Shown: piece after piece, positions 26,056 to 35,536 of the stretch
How positions within the stretch are numbered: the first letter of the stretch is position 1
How the letters are laid out: every line of letters begins with the position of its first letter
Assembly: GCA_016342585.1 (NCBI GenBank)
Contig: JAEINK010000037.1
Coordinates: 1 to 50,584, forward strand
Direction of reading: 5' to 3'
DNA: 50,584 nucleotides
DNA from: Spirochaetales bacterium
GTDB lineage: Bacteria; Spirochaetota; Spirochaetia; UBA9216
Notes under the pieces: generated by a model
Database searches by the model: none
What the model was told of the DNA's origin: nothing
The model's input: only the letters and a program-made list of their open reading frames with translations
Position numbers and translations under genes: made by a program

Positions 26056-26167
26056 CATTCAAACTGTGTTGATGGCAGTTTGTCAGTGAAGATGCCACCT
26101 GATGCGATTTCTCAGGAAGCTTACAATCATGGCAAATTCATAATGGGTGGAAAACTTTTTCTTCTAC

Positions 26168-27448
26168 CTATTCTTCATCAAAACGGAAGTTTGCCAGCCT
26201 GCCTTCGGCCTCTTCGGGTATTCTTGCGGTGATCTTTGTCCCCGCATGGGAATGTTCCTCACTGATTATTGTTCCCGATCTATGGATGTAGGCGGCAAGA
26301 TCGTATCGGTCCGGCGGGAGCAGGTAGGTGGCGACGCCCCGGCTTTCTCTGATTATTTTCTCAATGGCGGTTTTAAGCTCCTCCATGCCCGAGCCTGTTT
26401 CGGTTGAGATCACATGAGCTTCGGGAAATCTTTCGATCAGATCCGCGGCGATTCCTTCTTCCCTTAGAAGATCCTCCTTATTGAATACGGTCAGGATCTC
26501 CTTCTCTTCTATTCCTATCTCTTCGAGAACCTTCAAGGTTGTCACCGCCTGATCCAGGGCTTCCGGACTTGAAGCATCTACCACATGAATCAGAAAATCG
26601 GAATGGAGGGTCTCTTCCAGGGTAGAACGGAAGGCCTCAACCAGACCATGGGGCAATTTCCGGACAAATCCAACCGTATCGGTCATGAGTATCTCATCCC
26701 CTTCGGATAGTTCCACCCGGCGGGTGGTCGGATCCAGGGTCGCAAAGAGTTTGTCTTCCACGAAAATCTCTCCACCTGCCAGGGCTTTTAAGAGGGACGA
26801 TTTTCCTGCATTGGTATAGCCGACAAGACCCGCCGCCGGAACACCCCGGGTTTCCCTTCGTTTCCTCATGGTGGACCTCTGTTTTCGAATTTTGATCAAT
26901 TCTTTCTTCAATTTGGAGATCTTGCGGAGGACAATACGTCTGTCCACCTCTAACTGAGTTTCACCTTCCCCTCGTGTTCCCTTGGTTCCACCCTTCTGTC
27001 GCGAAAGGTGGGTCCAGGCCCGGGTAAGCCGCGGGAGTGAATACTCCATCCTGGCCAGGGCTACCTGGAGTACAGCCTCGCGGGTGGATGCCCGGGCGGC
27101 GAAGATATCGAGGATTACCTCCTGCCGGTCGATGACGCATCTGCCGGTAATCTCTTCCCAGTTTCTCTGTTGGGAGGGGCTTAGGGGATCATCGAAAATA
27201 ATACAATCCGCGTCTAACTCCTCGGCCATTTCAGATATCTCTTCGGCTTTTCCTGTTCCTGTGTAGAGTCGTGCCTGTGGTCTGTCTATCTTTATCAGAA
27301 TCTTTCCGAGAACTTCCAATCCCATGGTGGTCACAAGGCTCTCCAGCTCATCGAGGAGGGCCTCTGCTTCCTGGAGTGAAGTACCTTTATGGTGGAATCC
27401 TGCTAAGAGTGCGGTTTCGGCGGGTTGCCGTTCATCTTGTTCAATCAT
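26168..27448 (-). CDS. hflX: GTPase HflX
   Basis: The 426-residue protein has the HflX N-terminal domain, the basic linker with GTKGTRGEGETQLEVDRR, and the GTPase core: GYTNAGKSSLL (G1), DTVGFVRKLPHG (G3) and NKEDL (G4). The length is typical. HflX binds the 50S subunit and rescues or splits stalled ribosomes, notably under stress. The gene is monocistronic and divergent from the GH36 gene. Two 11-base copies of AGAGGAGTATA lie just upstream (27471 and 27487), possibly within its promoter region. Confidence 0.95.
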   Translation of the reverse strand: MIEQDERQPAETALLAGFHHKGTSLQEAEALLDELESLVTTMGLEVLGKILIKIDRPQARLYTGTGKAEEISEMAEELDADCIIFDDPLSPSQQRNWEEITGRCVIDRQEVILDIFAARASTREAVLQVALARMEYSLPRLTRAWTHLSRQKGGTKGTRGEGETQLEVDRRIVLRKISKLKKELIKIRKQRSTMRKRRETRGVPAAGLVGYTNAGKSSLLKALAGGEIFVEDKLFATLDPTTRRVELSEGDEILMTDTVGFVRKLPHGLVEAFRSTLEETLHSDFLIHVVDASSPEALDQAVTTLKVLEEIGIEEKEILTVFNKEDLLREEGIAADLIERFPEAHVISTETGSGMEELKTAIEKIIRESRGVATYLLPPDRYDLAAYIHRSGTIISEEHSHAGTKITARIPEEAEGRLANFRFDEE

Positions 27449-27576
27449 TAAAACAGATGATAGAGGCAGAAGAGGAGTATATCAATAGAGGAGTATAACA
27501 ATTCATTAATTATTTGAAAAATCTCTTCGTATAATAAAAGAACTCATACTATACTGATATTTGTCCGGAGGTAAAA

Positions 27577-29289
27577 ATGCTTGGTTGTGCAAAGGGTTCT
27601 ATTGAATATCTTATAGGTGATAAAAAGATCATTAAGACCTGGAAGGGGTTCGATTTTCCGGAATTGGAAGGTCTTAAGATCACCGGTAAGATTCAAGGGT
27701 ATACCTCTATGCTCACTCTGACGCCATCAGATACAGATAATCCACCCATCATCAACCATCTTGATTGGGAGATTCCCTTCACCTTTACCCCCAAAGATCG
27801 AATTTTTCTTAATGGGTATCAATCCTGGACCGATTCGAGGGAGAGATTTCCCAATGAAGCGTTTCGATCCGTACCTCCTCTTGGGAGGCTATTGAATCCG
27901 ATTTTTAAATTCGCCATATCCGGTGATTATGATTTCCTTAAGACCTCCCCCCGGAAAGGGGACTTTCATGGTTTTACCTACGGTTATGTTCGGCCTGCCG
28001 GGAGTGACCGGATTATTTTCCTTGGTTCTCTCTCGGAGAAAGAGGGATTTACGATTATTCGAACCTCGGTTATCGATAGCTGCATTCGTATATCCTGGGA
28101 TTGTGGTGGGCTTGTCCTTAATCGGAGTCGGCAGGTTCTTGAACTCTTCACTGATCAGGGGGAAGAGGAGGAGGTTTTTAATACCTGGTTTAAGGCTATG
28201 GATATTGAACCGCCGGAGGCTCGTCCTTCAATCGGGTGGACCAGTTGGTATAACTATTATCAGAATATAAATGAAGAGATAATTCTTAAAAATTTAGAGG
28301 GTTTTGGTGATAGAAACCTGACCATCGACACCTTTCAGATCGATGATGGTTTTCAGACCAGGGTGGGAGATTGGCTCTCCATTGATCATGATAAATTCCC
28401 CCGGGAACTCTCACCTCTGGTTAAGCAGATTCATGGGGCAGGACTTAAAGCGGGACTCTGGCTTGCTCCCTTCGGGGCAGAGAAGAGATCGGAGCTTGTG
28501 AAAAATCATCCCGACTGGATCCTGAAGAACCGAAACGGAAAGAGGGTCTGGGGTGGTGGAAACTGGGGCGGGTTCTATGCTCTGGATATTTATAATAAAG
28601 GGTTCCGTTCCTATCTTAAAGAAGTCTTCTCTACAATTCTGGACCGTTGGCATTTTGATATGGTTAAACTCGATTTCCTTTATGCTGCCTGCCTGGCCCC
28701 GCCACCGGATAAAACCCGGGGAGAGGTCATGGCTGACGGGATGAAACTTCTAAGAGAGCTTGTCGGATCCAAATCGATTCTGGGTTGTGGTGTTCCTCTG
28801 GGTTCTGCCTTCGGCATGGTCGAGTATTGCCGGATCGGCTGTGATATAAGCCTCGACTGGGATAACCGAATGGCAAAGCCCTATGACAGCCGTGAGGGGG
28901 TCTCCACGAGGAATGGTCTGGGGAACGCCCTAGGTCGGCGTCACCTTGACGGACGTGCCTTTTTAAACGATCCCGATGTCTTTCTGCTCCGGGAAGATAA
29001 TATAAAAATGACAGCCAGGGAGAAGAATACCCTTTTTCAGGTAAACTCTTTAACAGGCTCCCTTATCTTTACTTCTGATGAAGTTGCTGTCTATGATGAT
29101 GACAAAATATCAGCTTTTAATGCCCTTTCCACTTCAAGGGAGATCCTTCATCTTAAACAGGAAGGGGATATTTATAAACTCAAATTTCTTGAGGGGCGAA
29201 AGGAAAAACTCATGGTTGTAAATCTTTCCGATGAAGAGTATCGTGATGGAGATATCCTCCTGGCCCCCCGGGAGACAAAAGTAATTTAA
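27577..29289 (+). CDS. GH36-type alpha-galactosidase
   Basis: The 570-residue protein lacks a signal peptide and so acts in the cytosol. The N-terminal beta domain (about 1-205) leads into the (beta/alpha)8 barrel: GWTSWYNYY, DTFQIDDGFQ, KLDFLY with the predicted nucleophile Asp, and RIGCDISLDWDN with the predicted acid/base Asp. A short C-terminal beta domain closes the protein. It is somewhat shorter than the 700-residue enzymes of the family. Hydrolysis of alpha-galactosides such as melibiose or raffinose-type sugars is expected. It is followed 11 bp later by sbcD. Confidence 0.85.
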   Translation: MLGCAKGSIEYLIGDKKIIKTWKGFDFPELEGLKITGKIQGYTSMLTLTPSDTDNPPIINHLDWEIPFTFTPKDRIFLNGYQSWTDSRERFPNEAFRSVPPLGRLLNPIFKFAISGDYDFLKTSPRKGDFHGFTYGYVRPAGSDRIIFLGSLSEKEGFTIIRTSVIDSCIRISWDCGGLVLNRSRQVLELFTDQGEEEEVFNTWFKAMDIEPPEARPSIGWTSWYNYYQNINEEIILKNLEGFGDRNLTIDTFQIDDGFQTRVGDWLSIDHDKFPRELSPLVKQIHGAGLKAGLWLAPFGAEKRSELVKNHPDWILKNRNGKRVWGGGNWGGFYALDIYNKGFRSYLKEVFSTILDRWHFDMVKLDFLYAACLAPPPDKTRGEVMADGMKLLRELVGSKSILGCGVPLGSAFGMVEYCRIGCDISLDWDNRMAKPYDSREGVSTRNGLGNALGRRHLDGRAFLNDPDVFLLREDNIKMTAREKNTLFQVNSLTGSLIFTSDEVAVYDDDKISAFNALSTSREILHLKQEGDIYKLKFLEGRKEKLMVVNLSDEEYRDGDILLAPRETKVI

Positions 29290-29300
29290 CCGGAAGAATA

Positions 29301-30533
29301 ATGAAAATATTACATACATCCGACTGGCATCTTGGTAAGAAGCTGGGCACTTTCTCCAGAATTTCCGAACAGAGAGCTGTGTTAGATGAACTGATAGAGC
29401 TTTGTATCGTTCAGTCTCCTGATCTGATACTCATATCGGGAGACCTGTTTGACGCCTTCAATCCACCGAATGAGGCCGTGGAGCTTCTTTATCGCTCCCT
29501 TAAAAGATTGACCCGGGGAGGCTCCTGTCCTGTTGTCGCCCTGGCGGGGAATCATGACTCTCCTGAACGGGTCGAGGCTCCTGATCCCCTGGCCCGGGAG
29601 TGCGGGATTTTCTTTCTGGGATATCCCGATTCTCTTCCCGGTTCGGTCTCGCTGGATTCGGGCGTGGAAGCGGATTTTCCCGCACCGGGACTCCTCGAGC
29701 TGCGGTTTCCTCATCTTAAGGCACCTGCCCGGATAATCTATGCCCCCTATGCCAACGAAAGCCGGCTCCGGAAATATCTGGGTGAATCGGATCGTGATGA
29801 AGCGCTTCGGCGAATTCTCCAGGACTCCTGGAACTCCCTTGCTGATGAGTTTTGTACGGATGAAAGTGTTAACCTTTTTGCCGGCCATTTTTTCATGGGG
29901 AAAAGGGATGAGCTTTTTCAGGATGAGCAGGAGCCAGAAGGGGAGAGGCCTATTCTCTTTCCCGGCGGCCTTGAGATGATTTATACGGATAATCTGCCTC
30001 GAACAATTCAATATGCCGCCCTTGGTCATCTTCATCGATACCAGATGGTGGCAAAGACCCCCATCCCTGTCTGCTATTCCGGAAGTCCTCTTGCCTACTC
30101 TCTGAGTGAGGCCGGTCAAACCAAGGGTGTGGTCATGGTAGAGGTTGAACAGGGGAAGAAAGCCTCCTATGAATTCTTTCCCCTGAAATCCGGAAAGCCT
30201 CTCCTTAGGAAGGTCTTCAATGGGGTGGAGAAGTTAAAATCCTGGTTATCCGAAAATCCGGGGTGCTATGTGGAGGTTACCCTGAAAACCGATGATTACA
30301 TAAGCGGATCGGTAAAGCAGGAACTCCTTGAAATGCACGATGGTATACTTGCCATCATTCCCCAGGTTGAACAGGGTGTCGATGACTCTTCCAGCGGACG
30401 CCAGGTTGATCTTGGCCGGAGTGTCGAGGAGCTCTTTACCGACTATTTTACCGAACAAACCGGGGGAACACCGCCGGATGGGGAGCTGCTTACCCTCTTT
30501 CGTGAAATTGTTTCTTCAGGAGGTGAAGAATGA
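29301..30533 (+). CDS. sbcD: Exonuclease SbcCD, nuclease subunit SbcD
   Basis: The 410-residue protein shows the metallophosphoesterase motifs in order: TSDWHLGK, SGDLFDAFN, GNHDSP and GHLHRYQ. SbcD is the Mre11-type nuclease that, with SbcC, opens DNA hairpins and protein-blocked ends. Its last codons overlap the sbcC start (ATGA). GGAAG lies upstream of its ATG. Confidence 0.97.
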   Translation: MKILHTSDWHLGKKLGTFSRISEQRAVLDELIELCIVQSPDLILISGDLFDAFNPPNEAVELLYRSLKRLTRGGSCPVVALAGNHDSPERVEAPDPLARECGIFFLGYPDSLPGSVSLDSGVEADFPAPGLLELRFPHLKAPARIIYAPYANESRLRKYLGESDRDEALRRILQDSWNSLADEFCTDESVNLFAGHFFMGKRDELFQDEQEPEGERPILFPGGLEMIYTDNLPRTIQYAALGHLHRYQMVAKTPIPVCYSGSPLAYSLSEAGQTKGVVMVEVEQGKKASYEFFPLKSGKPLLRKVFNGVEKLKSWLSENPGCYVEVTLKTDDYISGSVKQELLEMHDGILAIIPQVEQGVDDSSSGRQVDLGRSVEELFTDYFTEQTGGTPPDGELLTLFREIVSSGGEE

Positions 30534-33500
30534 AACCCCTCCTCCTTGAAGTCGAAGGGCTCTACTCTTACCGGGAGCGAACCTCCATAGATTTTGAAAA
30601 ACTCACCAGGGCCGGCCTCTTCGGGATCTTCGGTTCAGTCGGAAGCGGCAAATCGGCCATCCTGGAAGCAATAACCTTCGCCCTCTACGGTGAGACAGCC
30701 CGGATGAACAGGAATGAACGCGCCTACAATATGATGAATCTCCGATCCGATAAGCTCATGCTCGATTTCAGGTTTCAGGTCCGGGGAGAGGTCTATCGGT
30801 TTACCGCCTCTTCTACCCGTAATTCAAAGGATTTCAATGATATAAAAAATCCGAAACGGGGAGCGTATAAGGATGTTTCTGGGGAGTGGGTACCCCTGGA
30901 TGGCGGGGTCTCCGAAAATGCCGAGCGGATCCTTGGCCTTAATTATCTGAACTTCCGGAGAACGATTATTATCCCGCAGGGGAAATTCCAGGAGTTTCTT
31001 CAGCTTACAAAGAGTGAACGGACTACCATGCTTGAAGAGCTTTTTAATCTTGAAAAGTTTAATCTTCAGCAGAAAACCTCAAGTCTTATTAAAAAGACCC
31101 AGCTGGATCTTGAGGGGATCAATGGTCAGCTTTTGCAAATGGAAGAAATAAACAGAGAGAAGATTTCTGAACTTCAAACCATCGCCCGGGAGCTGGAAGC
31201 AAGCCAGTTGAAAAAGCGTGAGCAGATTGACCTTCTTGATGTTAAAGAGAAAGAGCTCTCCAGAAAAGGGGGCCTTGCCCGGGAGTTAAGCGAACTTCAG
31301 GTTGAGTTTGCCGAGGCTGATATAAAGCGCAAAGAGGCGGACCTTCGGGAGGCGGCGGCCAACAGGCTTGAAGAGATAAGGAATTTTTTTGCCGTTCCGA
31401 TCAGGACCTTGAAAGACAGCCGGAAAAAACTCATCCAGAGAGAGGCTGAATTTTCCGAATCTCTGGCCGAAGAGGGAGCGTTAACCGAAAGGAGGAGAGG
31501 TAAGGATGAAGCGTTTCTATCCTTTTCTAATGCCTTCGCCTTAAAAGATGAATATACCGGGATGGTCGAGAACCTGGATAAACTCATTAAACTGAAGGTC
31601 AGGGATGGGGAGCTTGCAGAGAAAAATAAGCTGAGGACCGAAGGGGAAGGTGAGATAAAGGATTTAGCTTTCCGGGAAACGGAACTTACTGAAACCGTAA
31701 ACGGGATTAGATCAAAGATCGAAGGTGATAGAAAAACCCTTCCTCCCGTAGCGGAGAGGATAGCCCTTCAGCGATGGCTGGATGATCAGGCCCGGTATGC
31801 CGGAGAACTTGAAAAAGCAAGGGGCGAGGTTGAAAATCTTAAGGCGGATGTTCGGGCGCTCGAACTTAAATATTCCGACAAGATGGAAATATCACCCTTC
31901 GCCCTTAACTTCTCCCCCTTCTTCCGGGAGGGCAAAATTTCTACAGATGGATTACGCGATGCCCTCGAGGTGTTTGAAAATAGAATCCGAACTCAAAGGG
32001 ATGAACTCCGGGAGGTTCAAAGCCGTCTGATTTTACAGGAGAGGCTTGCCGACCTTGCCGGAGGACTTGTGGATGGTCTCCCCTGTCCTCTCTGTGGTTC
32101 TCCGGACCACCCCGGGTTGGCCCTGGAATCAGATGTTGATAAAGCCGGGGAGACAAAGGGAGAATCTACCGTAGAGGCAGAAAATCCGGATGAATCCTGG
32201 GAAGCTTTTGGTGCGCTTAAGAGTGAACTTCTGATTTTTTTGGATCTCAGTGAATCTCTTGAAAAGAGAGTTTCAAATCGAAGTGATGATCTATCCGCCC
32301 TGGAGCGGGAGGCATCATCCCATGCTTCCGCATTCAAGTGGGAGGCCTTTGCTTCCGGTCAGCTTGAAGAGGACCAAAAAATTATAGAAGGCTTTCACTC
32401 GCTTGAAGAGGTTATTCGTCAAGACGAGGGGCGACTCCCTGAATTGGAGAGGACCCTTAAAACCATCACAGCAACGAGTGAGGCTTTGAAAGAGGCTGCC
32501 GTCAGGCAGGGGGAGGAGATTGCCGGTCTTGCCGCCCTGGCTGACTCTCTTCGAAGAGAGATCCCTGAAGATTTCATAGAAGAACATAAGGAACTCTCCT
32601 CGGAGGAGCTTCAGAAAAAGGCCGGGGAGATTCGCTTTAAGCTCGAAGGTCTTGAGGCTGAACGGACAAGGCTTGAAGCCGAGGAGACTCTTCTCTTGAA
32701 GGAAGAGGCACGGTTATACCAGAAACTTGAGATTGGCAGGAGTTTGACCGCCGAAGCAGAAGAGGAGATCCAGGATCTGGAGGACGTACTGCAGGTGCTT
32801 TTGGATAAATCGGAATATGGTAATCGGGCGGAGATCGAAGAGAGCCTCAAGTCCGAGGTTTCTCTTAAGGATGAAAGGCGCGAAATTCAGCTTATTCGTC
32901 AGGAGGCTTCCCGTCTTGAAAACCGGATCCTGGACCTGAAAAAAGAACTTGGTGATTTTGAGTATAGGAAAGAAGCGCATGATACCCTCCTGGCGGACCT
33001 CCTTCAGCTTAAGTCTGAGTGGGAAGAGGGCGTCAGGCGAGTCGGAGAGATTAATAAAGGGATTCAGGATGTCACGGAGAAGCTTCAAGAGAAGGACCTC
33101 CTTTTAGGTGATAGAAACAGACTCCTCTCCCGTGAAGAGAATCTTAAAACCCTTTTTTCCATGTTCAAGGCCCGGGGATTTGTGAACTATGTTTCCACCC
33201 TCTATCTTCGGGAGCTTGTAGAGGGGGCGAACAGAAGGTTTGAAACCCTTTGCAGTCGCAGCATGAAGCTGGAACTCCGGGATGACAACTCCTTCGCTGT
33301 GCGGGATTTCTTAAACGGCGGGAAGCTTCGGTCTGTAAAAACCCTTTCGGGCGGGCAGACCTTTCTTGCCTCCCTCTCCCTGGCCCTGGCCCTGGCCGAT
33401 TCGGTGAACGCGGGAAACAGGCAAACCGGCGAGGAGGGCTTTTTCTTTCTGGATGAAGGGTTCGGCTCCCTGGATAAAGATTCCCTGCGGATTGTAATGG

Positions 33501-33646
33501 AAGCCCTCTGGAGTCTTGGAAAGGAGAAACGGGTTGTCGGTGTCATCTCGCATGTGGAAGAGATGAAGGAGGAGATCCCATCCTTCATTCTGGTAAGCAA
33601 GGATGAGGAGCGGGGCAGCTCTGTTACTCCTGGCTGGACGCTCTGA
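30530..33646 (+). CDS. sbcC: Exonuclease SbcCD, ATPase subunit SbcC
   Basis: The 1,038-residue Rad50-type ATPase has an N-terminal Walker A GSVGSGKSAILEA, a long coiled-coil region of about 700 residues with the zinc-hook CPLCGSPDHPG about half-way, then a C-terminal ABC signature LSGGQTFLASLSLALALAD and Walker B FFFLDEGFGSLD. Length and order are normal for the family. The stop lies two bases before the stop of the convergent permease gene. Confidence 0.97.
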   Translation: MKPLLLEVEGLYSYRERTSIDFEKLTRAGLFGIFGSVGSGKSAILEAITFALYGETARMNRNERAYNMMNLRSDKLMLDFRFQVRGEVYRFTASSTRNSKDFNDIKNPKRGAYKDVSGEWVPLDGGVSENAERILGLNYLNFRRTIIIPQGKFQEFLQLTKSERTTMLEELFNLEKFNLQQKTSSLIKKTQLDLEGINGQLLQMEEINREKISELQTIARELEASQLKKREQIDLLDVKEKELSRKGGLARELSELQVEFAEADIKRKEADLREAAANRLEEIRNFFAVPIRTLKDSRKKLIQREAEFSESLAEEGALTERRRGKDEAFLSFSNAFALKDEYTGMVENLDKLIKLKVRDGELAEKNKLRTEGEGEIKDLAFRETELTETVNGIRSKIEGDRKTLPPVAERIALQRWLDDQARYAGELEKARGEVENLKADVRALELKYSDKMEISPFALNFSPFFREGKISTDGLRDALEVFENRIRTQRDELREVQSRLILQERLADLAGGLVDGLPCPLCGSPDHPGLALESDVDKAGETKGESTVEAENPDESWEAFGALKSELLIFLDLSESLEKRVSNRSDDLSALEREASSHASAFKWEAFASGQLEEDQKIIEGFHSLEEVIRQDEGRLPELERTLKTITATSEALKEAAVRQGEEIAGLAALADSLRREIPEDFIEEHKELSSEELQKKAGEIRFKLEGLEAERTRLEAEETLLLKEEARLYQKLEIGRSLTAEAEEEIQDLEDVLQVLLDKSEYGNRAEIEESLKSEVSLKDERREIQLIRQEASRLENRILDLKKELGDFEYRKEAHDTLLADLLQLKSEWEEGVRRVGEINKGIQDVTEKLQEKDLLLGDRNRLLSREENLKTLFSMFKARGFVNYVSTLYLRELVEGANRRFETLCSRSMKLELRDDNSFAVRDFLNGGKLRSVKTLSGGQTFLASLSLALALADSVNAGNRQTGEEGFFFLDEGFGSLDKDSLRIVMEALWSLGKEKRVVGVISHVEEMKEEIPSFILVSKDEERGSSVTPGWTL

Positions 33647-33647
33647 G

Positions 33648-34484
33648 TTATCCTTTTACCGCTCCGGCAGTCAGTCCTTTAATAAATTGTTTTGACATCA
33701 CAAGGTAGAGGATGATAACGGGTACAGCTGAAAGTGTAAGAGCTGCTAATATTTTTGACCAATCGGTCTGATACTGACCAAAAAGCCGGGTTACACCCAG
33801 AATCAGAGTTTTATTTTCTTCCTTGTTAATAAATATCAGGGGAAACCATAGATCATTCCAGAGGGGAACAAGGTTAAAGATTGCTACAGTACCCAATGCA
33901 GGTCTCATCAATCTGATTATTATTGTGAAGAAGATTCTTAATCTGGTGGCGCCATCGATAATCGCCGCTTCGGTAATTTCAATCGGTATCGTCCGGATAA
34001 AATCGGTTAATATAAGAATGGCAATCGGCAATCCCATGGCACTGTAGATTGGGAAGAGACTGCCAAGTGAATTTAAAAGTCCAAGGGATTTTACCATTCC
34101 GAGAAGTCTGATGCTTCCAATCTTTATAGGCAGCATCATGCCGGCTATAAAGAAAAAATAGACCCATTTAACCCATTTTCCCCTAGCGTTCGCCAGGGCA
34201 TAGGCTGCAAGGGAGCCAAAGAAAAGAATGATCAGGATAGACCCAATCGTCACAAAAAAACTATTCTGAAAATATCGTAGAAAGTTGCTGTCCTTGAAAA
34301 CCACCGCATAACTATTGAAATTCCATTTTAAGGGTAAACCGAATGGATCCTTGTAGATATCCAGCCGCATTTTAAAGGAGTTTATCAGCATAGTCCAAAG
34401 TGGAAAAAGTACTAAAAGAGACCAAAAGCCCAGAACAATATGTGAGGCTATACTGCTTGCTTTGCTTCTCATTGGATTGGCCAT
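33648..34484 (-). CDS. MalG-type sugar ABC transporter permease
   Basis: The 278-residue membrane protein has six hydrophobic segments and the EAA loop EAAIIDGATRLRIFFTIIIR. It is the last gene of a three-gene importer operon. Its start overlaps the MalF-type stop. No ATPase gene follows; the convergent sbcC gene abuts it. Confidence 0.93.
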   Translation of the reverse strand: MANPMRSKASSIASHIVLGFWSLLVLFPLWTMLINSFKMRLDIYKDPFGLPLKWNFNSYAVVFKDSNFLRYFQNSFFVTIGSILIILFFGSLAAYALANARGKWVKWVYFFFIAGMMLPIKIGSIRLLGMVKSLGLLNSLGSLFPIYSAMGLPIAILILTDFIRTIPIEITEAAIIDGATRLRIFFTIIIRLMRPALGTVAIFNLVPLWNDLWFPLIFINKEENKTLILGVTRLFGQYQTDWSKILAALTLSAVPVIILYLVMSKQFIKGLTAGAVKG

Positions 34485-35449
34485 TATCGAGCCTCCCTGG
34501 ATCTGGTAAATCTCTGGATAAGCTGAACGCCCAGGATTAGAATAAAAAAGGTTATCGTTGCGATTGCCGCACCCATCCCCCGATCGGGTATCCCTACCGG
34601 ATGCTGGCCTGCTATTCCGACCCTGTAAAAGAGGGTTCCAAGGAGATCAGTTGAATACATGGGTGCACCATTGACATTCTCCATGGCAAAGACCACATCG
34701 AAGGCATTGAAATTATTTACAAAGGTAAGAACCGAAACAATTCCGACTATGGGAAGCAGAAGCGGAAGCTTTATATTCCACAGTAACTGCTTACCATTGG
34801 CTCCGTCGATTCTCGCGGCTTCAAATAAATCCTCAGGGATTGTCTGAAGGCCCGCTAAAAATATCATGGTTGGCATTCCGACCCACTGCCAGGAGGATAC
34901 CAGACTGATAACTGTCAACGCTATTTCAGGCTCTCCCAGCCATGCGAAGGCAACAGCATCTAATCCGAGGTTCTTAAGAAGCATATTAACGGCTCCCCAT
35001 TGGGGGTTCAGGATCAGCTTCCATAGATACCCTGTGACAAGGACGGCCAGGGTGGCCGGGATAAAGATGATGGTTCTGTATACACTGCTTCCCTTCTGGT
35101 AGGGAGATGAAAGAAGAAGGGCGAAGAGAAGTCCCAGGATATTCTGAATAACCATATGAATAAGGAAGAAGTAGAAGGTATTTCCCAGAGCTCCCCAATA
35201 CCGGACAGCGTGTTCACCCTGTGAAAAAAGCTTTATATAGTTATCAAAACCGACAAAGGTTGATCCATCGACTCCATTGGCTGAGAAAAGACTCATCCCT
35301 ATCGATGAAATCAGGGGATATGCCATAAATACAGAATATATCAGGAGGGCGGGAAGAATATATCCGATCCAGGGGAAAACTTCTTTTCGAATTGTTGAAA
35401 ATCCCCGGGTTTTTTGAATAGCAGAGGATCTCCTCTGTGATGAAGTCAT
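34484..35449 (-). CDS. MalF-type sugar ABC transporter permease
   Basis: The protein has 321 residues from ATG 35449, which has GGAGG eight bases upstream; the in-frame extension to 35524 would include the intercistronic hairpin and is unlikely to be translated. Six hydrophobic segments and the EAA loop EAARIDGANGKQLLWNIKLP are present. It pairs with the MalG-type subunit to form the channel. A 28-bp stem-loop region separates it from the binding-protein gene. Confidence 0.93.
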   Translation of the reverse strand: MTSSQRRSSAIQKTRGFSTIRKEVFPWIGYILPALLIYSVFMAYPLISSIGMSLFSANGVDGSTFVGFDNYIKLFSQGEHAVRYWGALGNTFYFFLIHMVIQNILGLLFALLLSSPYQKGSSVYRTIIFIPATLAVLVTGYLWKLILNPQWGAVNMLLKNLGLDAVAFAWLGEPEIALTVISLVSSWQWVGMPTMIFLAGLQTIPEDLFEAARIDGANGKQLLWNIKLPLLLPIVGIVSVLTFVNNFNAFDVVFAMENVNGAPMYSTDLLGTLFYRVGIAGQHPVGIPDRGMGAAIATITFFILILGVQLIQRFTRSREAR

Positions 35450-35486
35450 AGTATAACCCTCCATAAATTTTGCTGGTTTAAACAAA

Positions 35487-35513
35487 CCCCCGGAAAAGTT
35501 TTTTATCCGGGGG
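35487..35513 (-). terminator. Intercistronic hairpin between binding-protein and permease genes
   Basis: CCCCCGGA (35487-35494) pairs perfectly with TCCGGGGG (35506-35513) around an 11-base loop. On the minus strand it is followed by TTTGTTTAAACC. Hairpins here usually protect the binding-protein message and lower permease expression by partial termination; that role is inferred. Confidence 0.75.
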
Positions 35514-35536
35514 CTATGATACAAAGGTCTTAACGT

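Noticed and set aside
27471..27497. Two 11-base repeats AGAGGAGTATA upstream of hflX as an operator
   Set aside because: The spacing (16 bases) is not helical and one copy adjoins purine-rich sequence, so chance is a sufficient explanation.
29382..30119. 245-codon minus-strand frame opposite sbcD
   Set aside because: The sbcD motifs on the other strand are unmistakable; the mirror frame has no domain.
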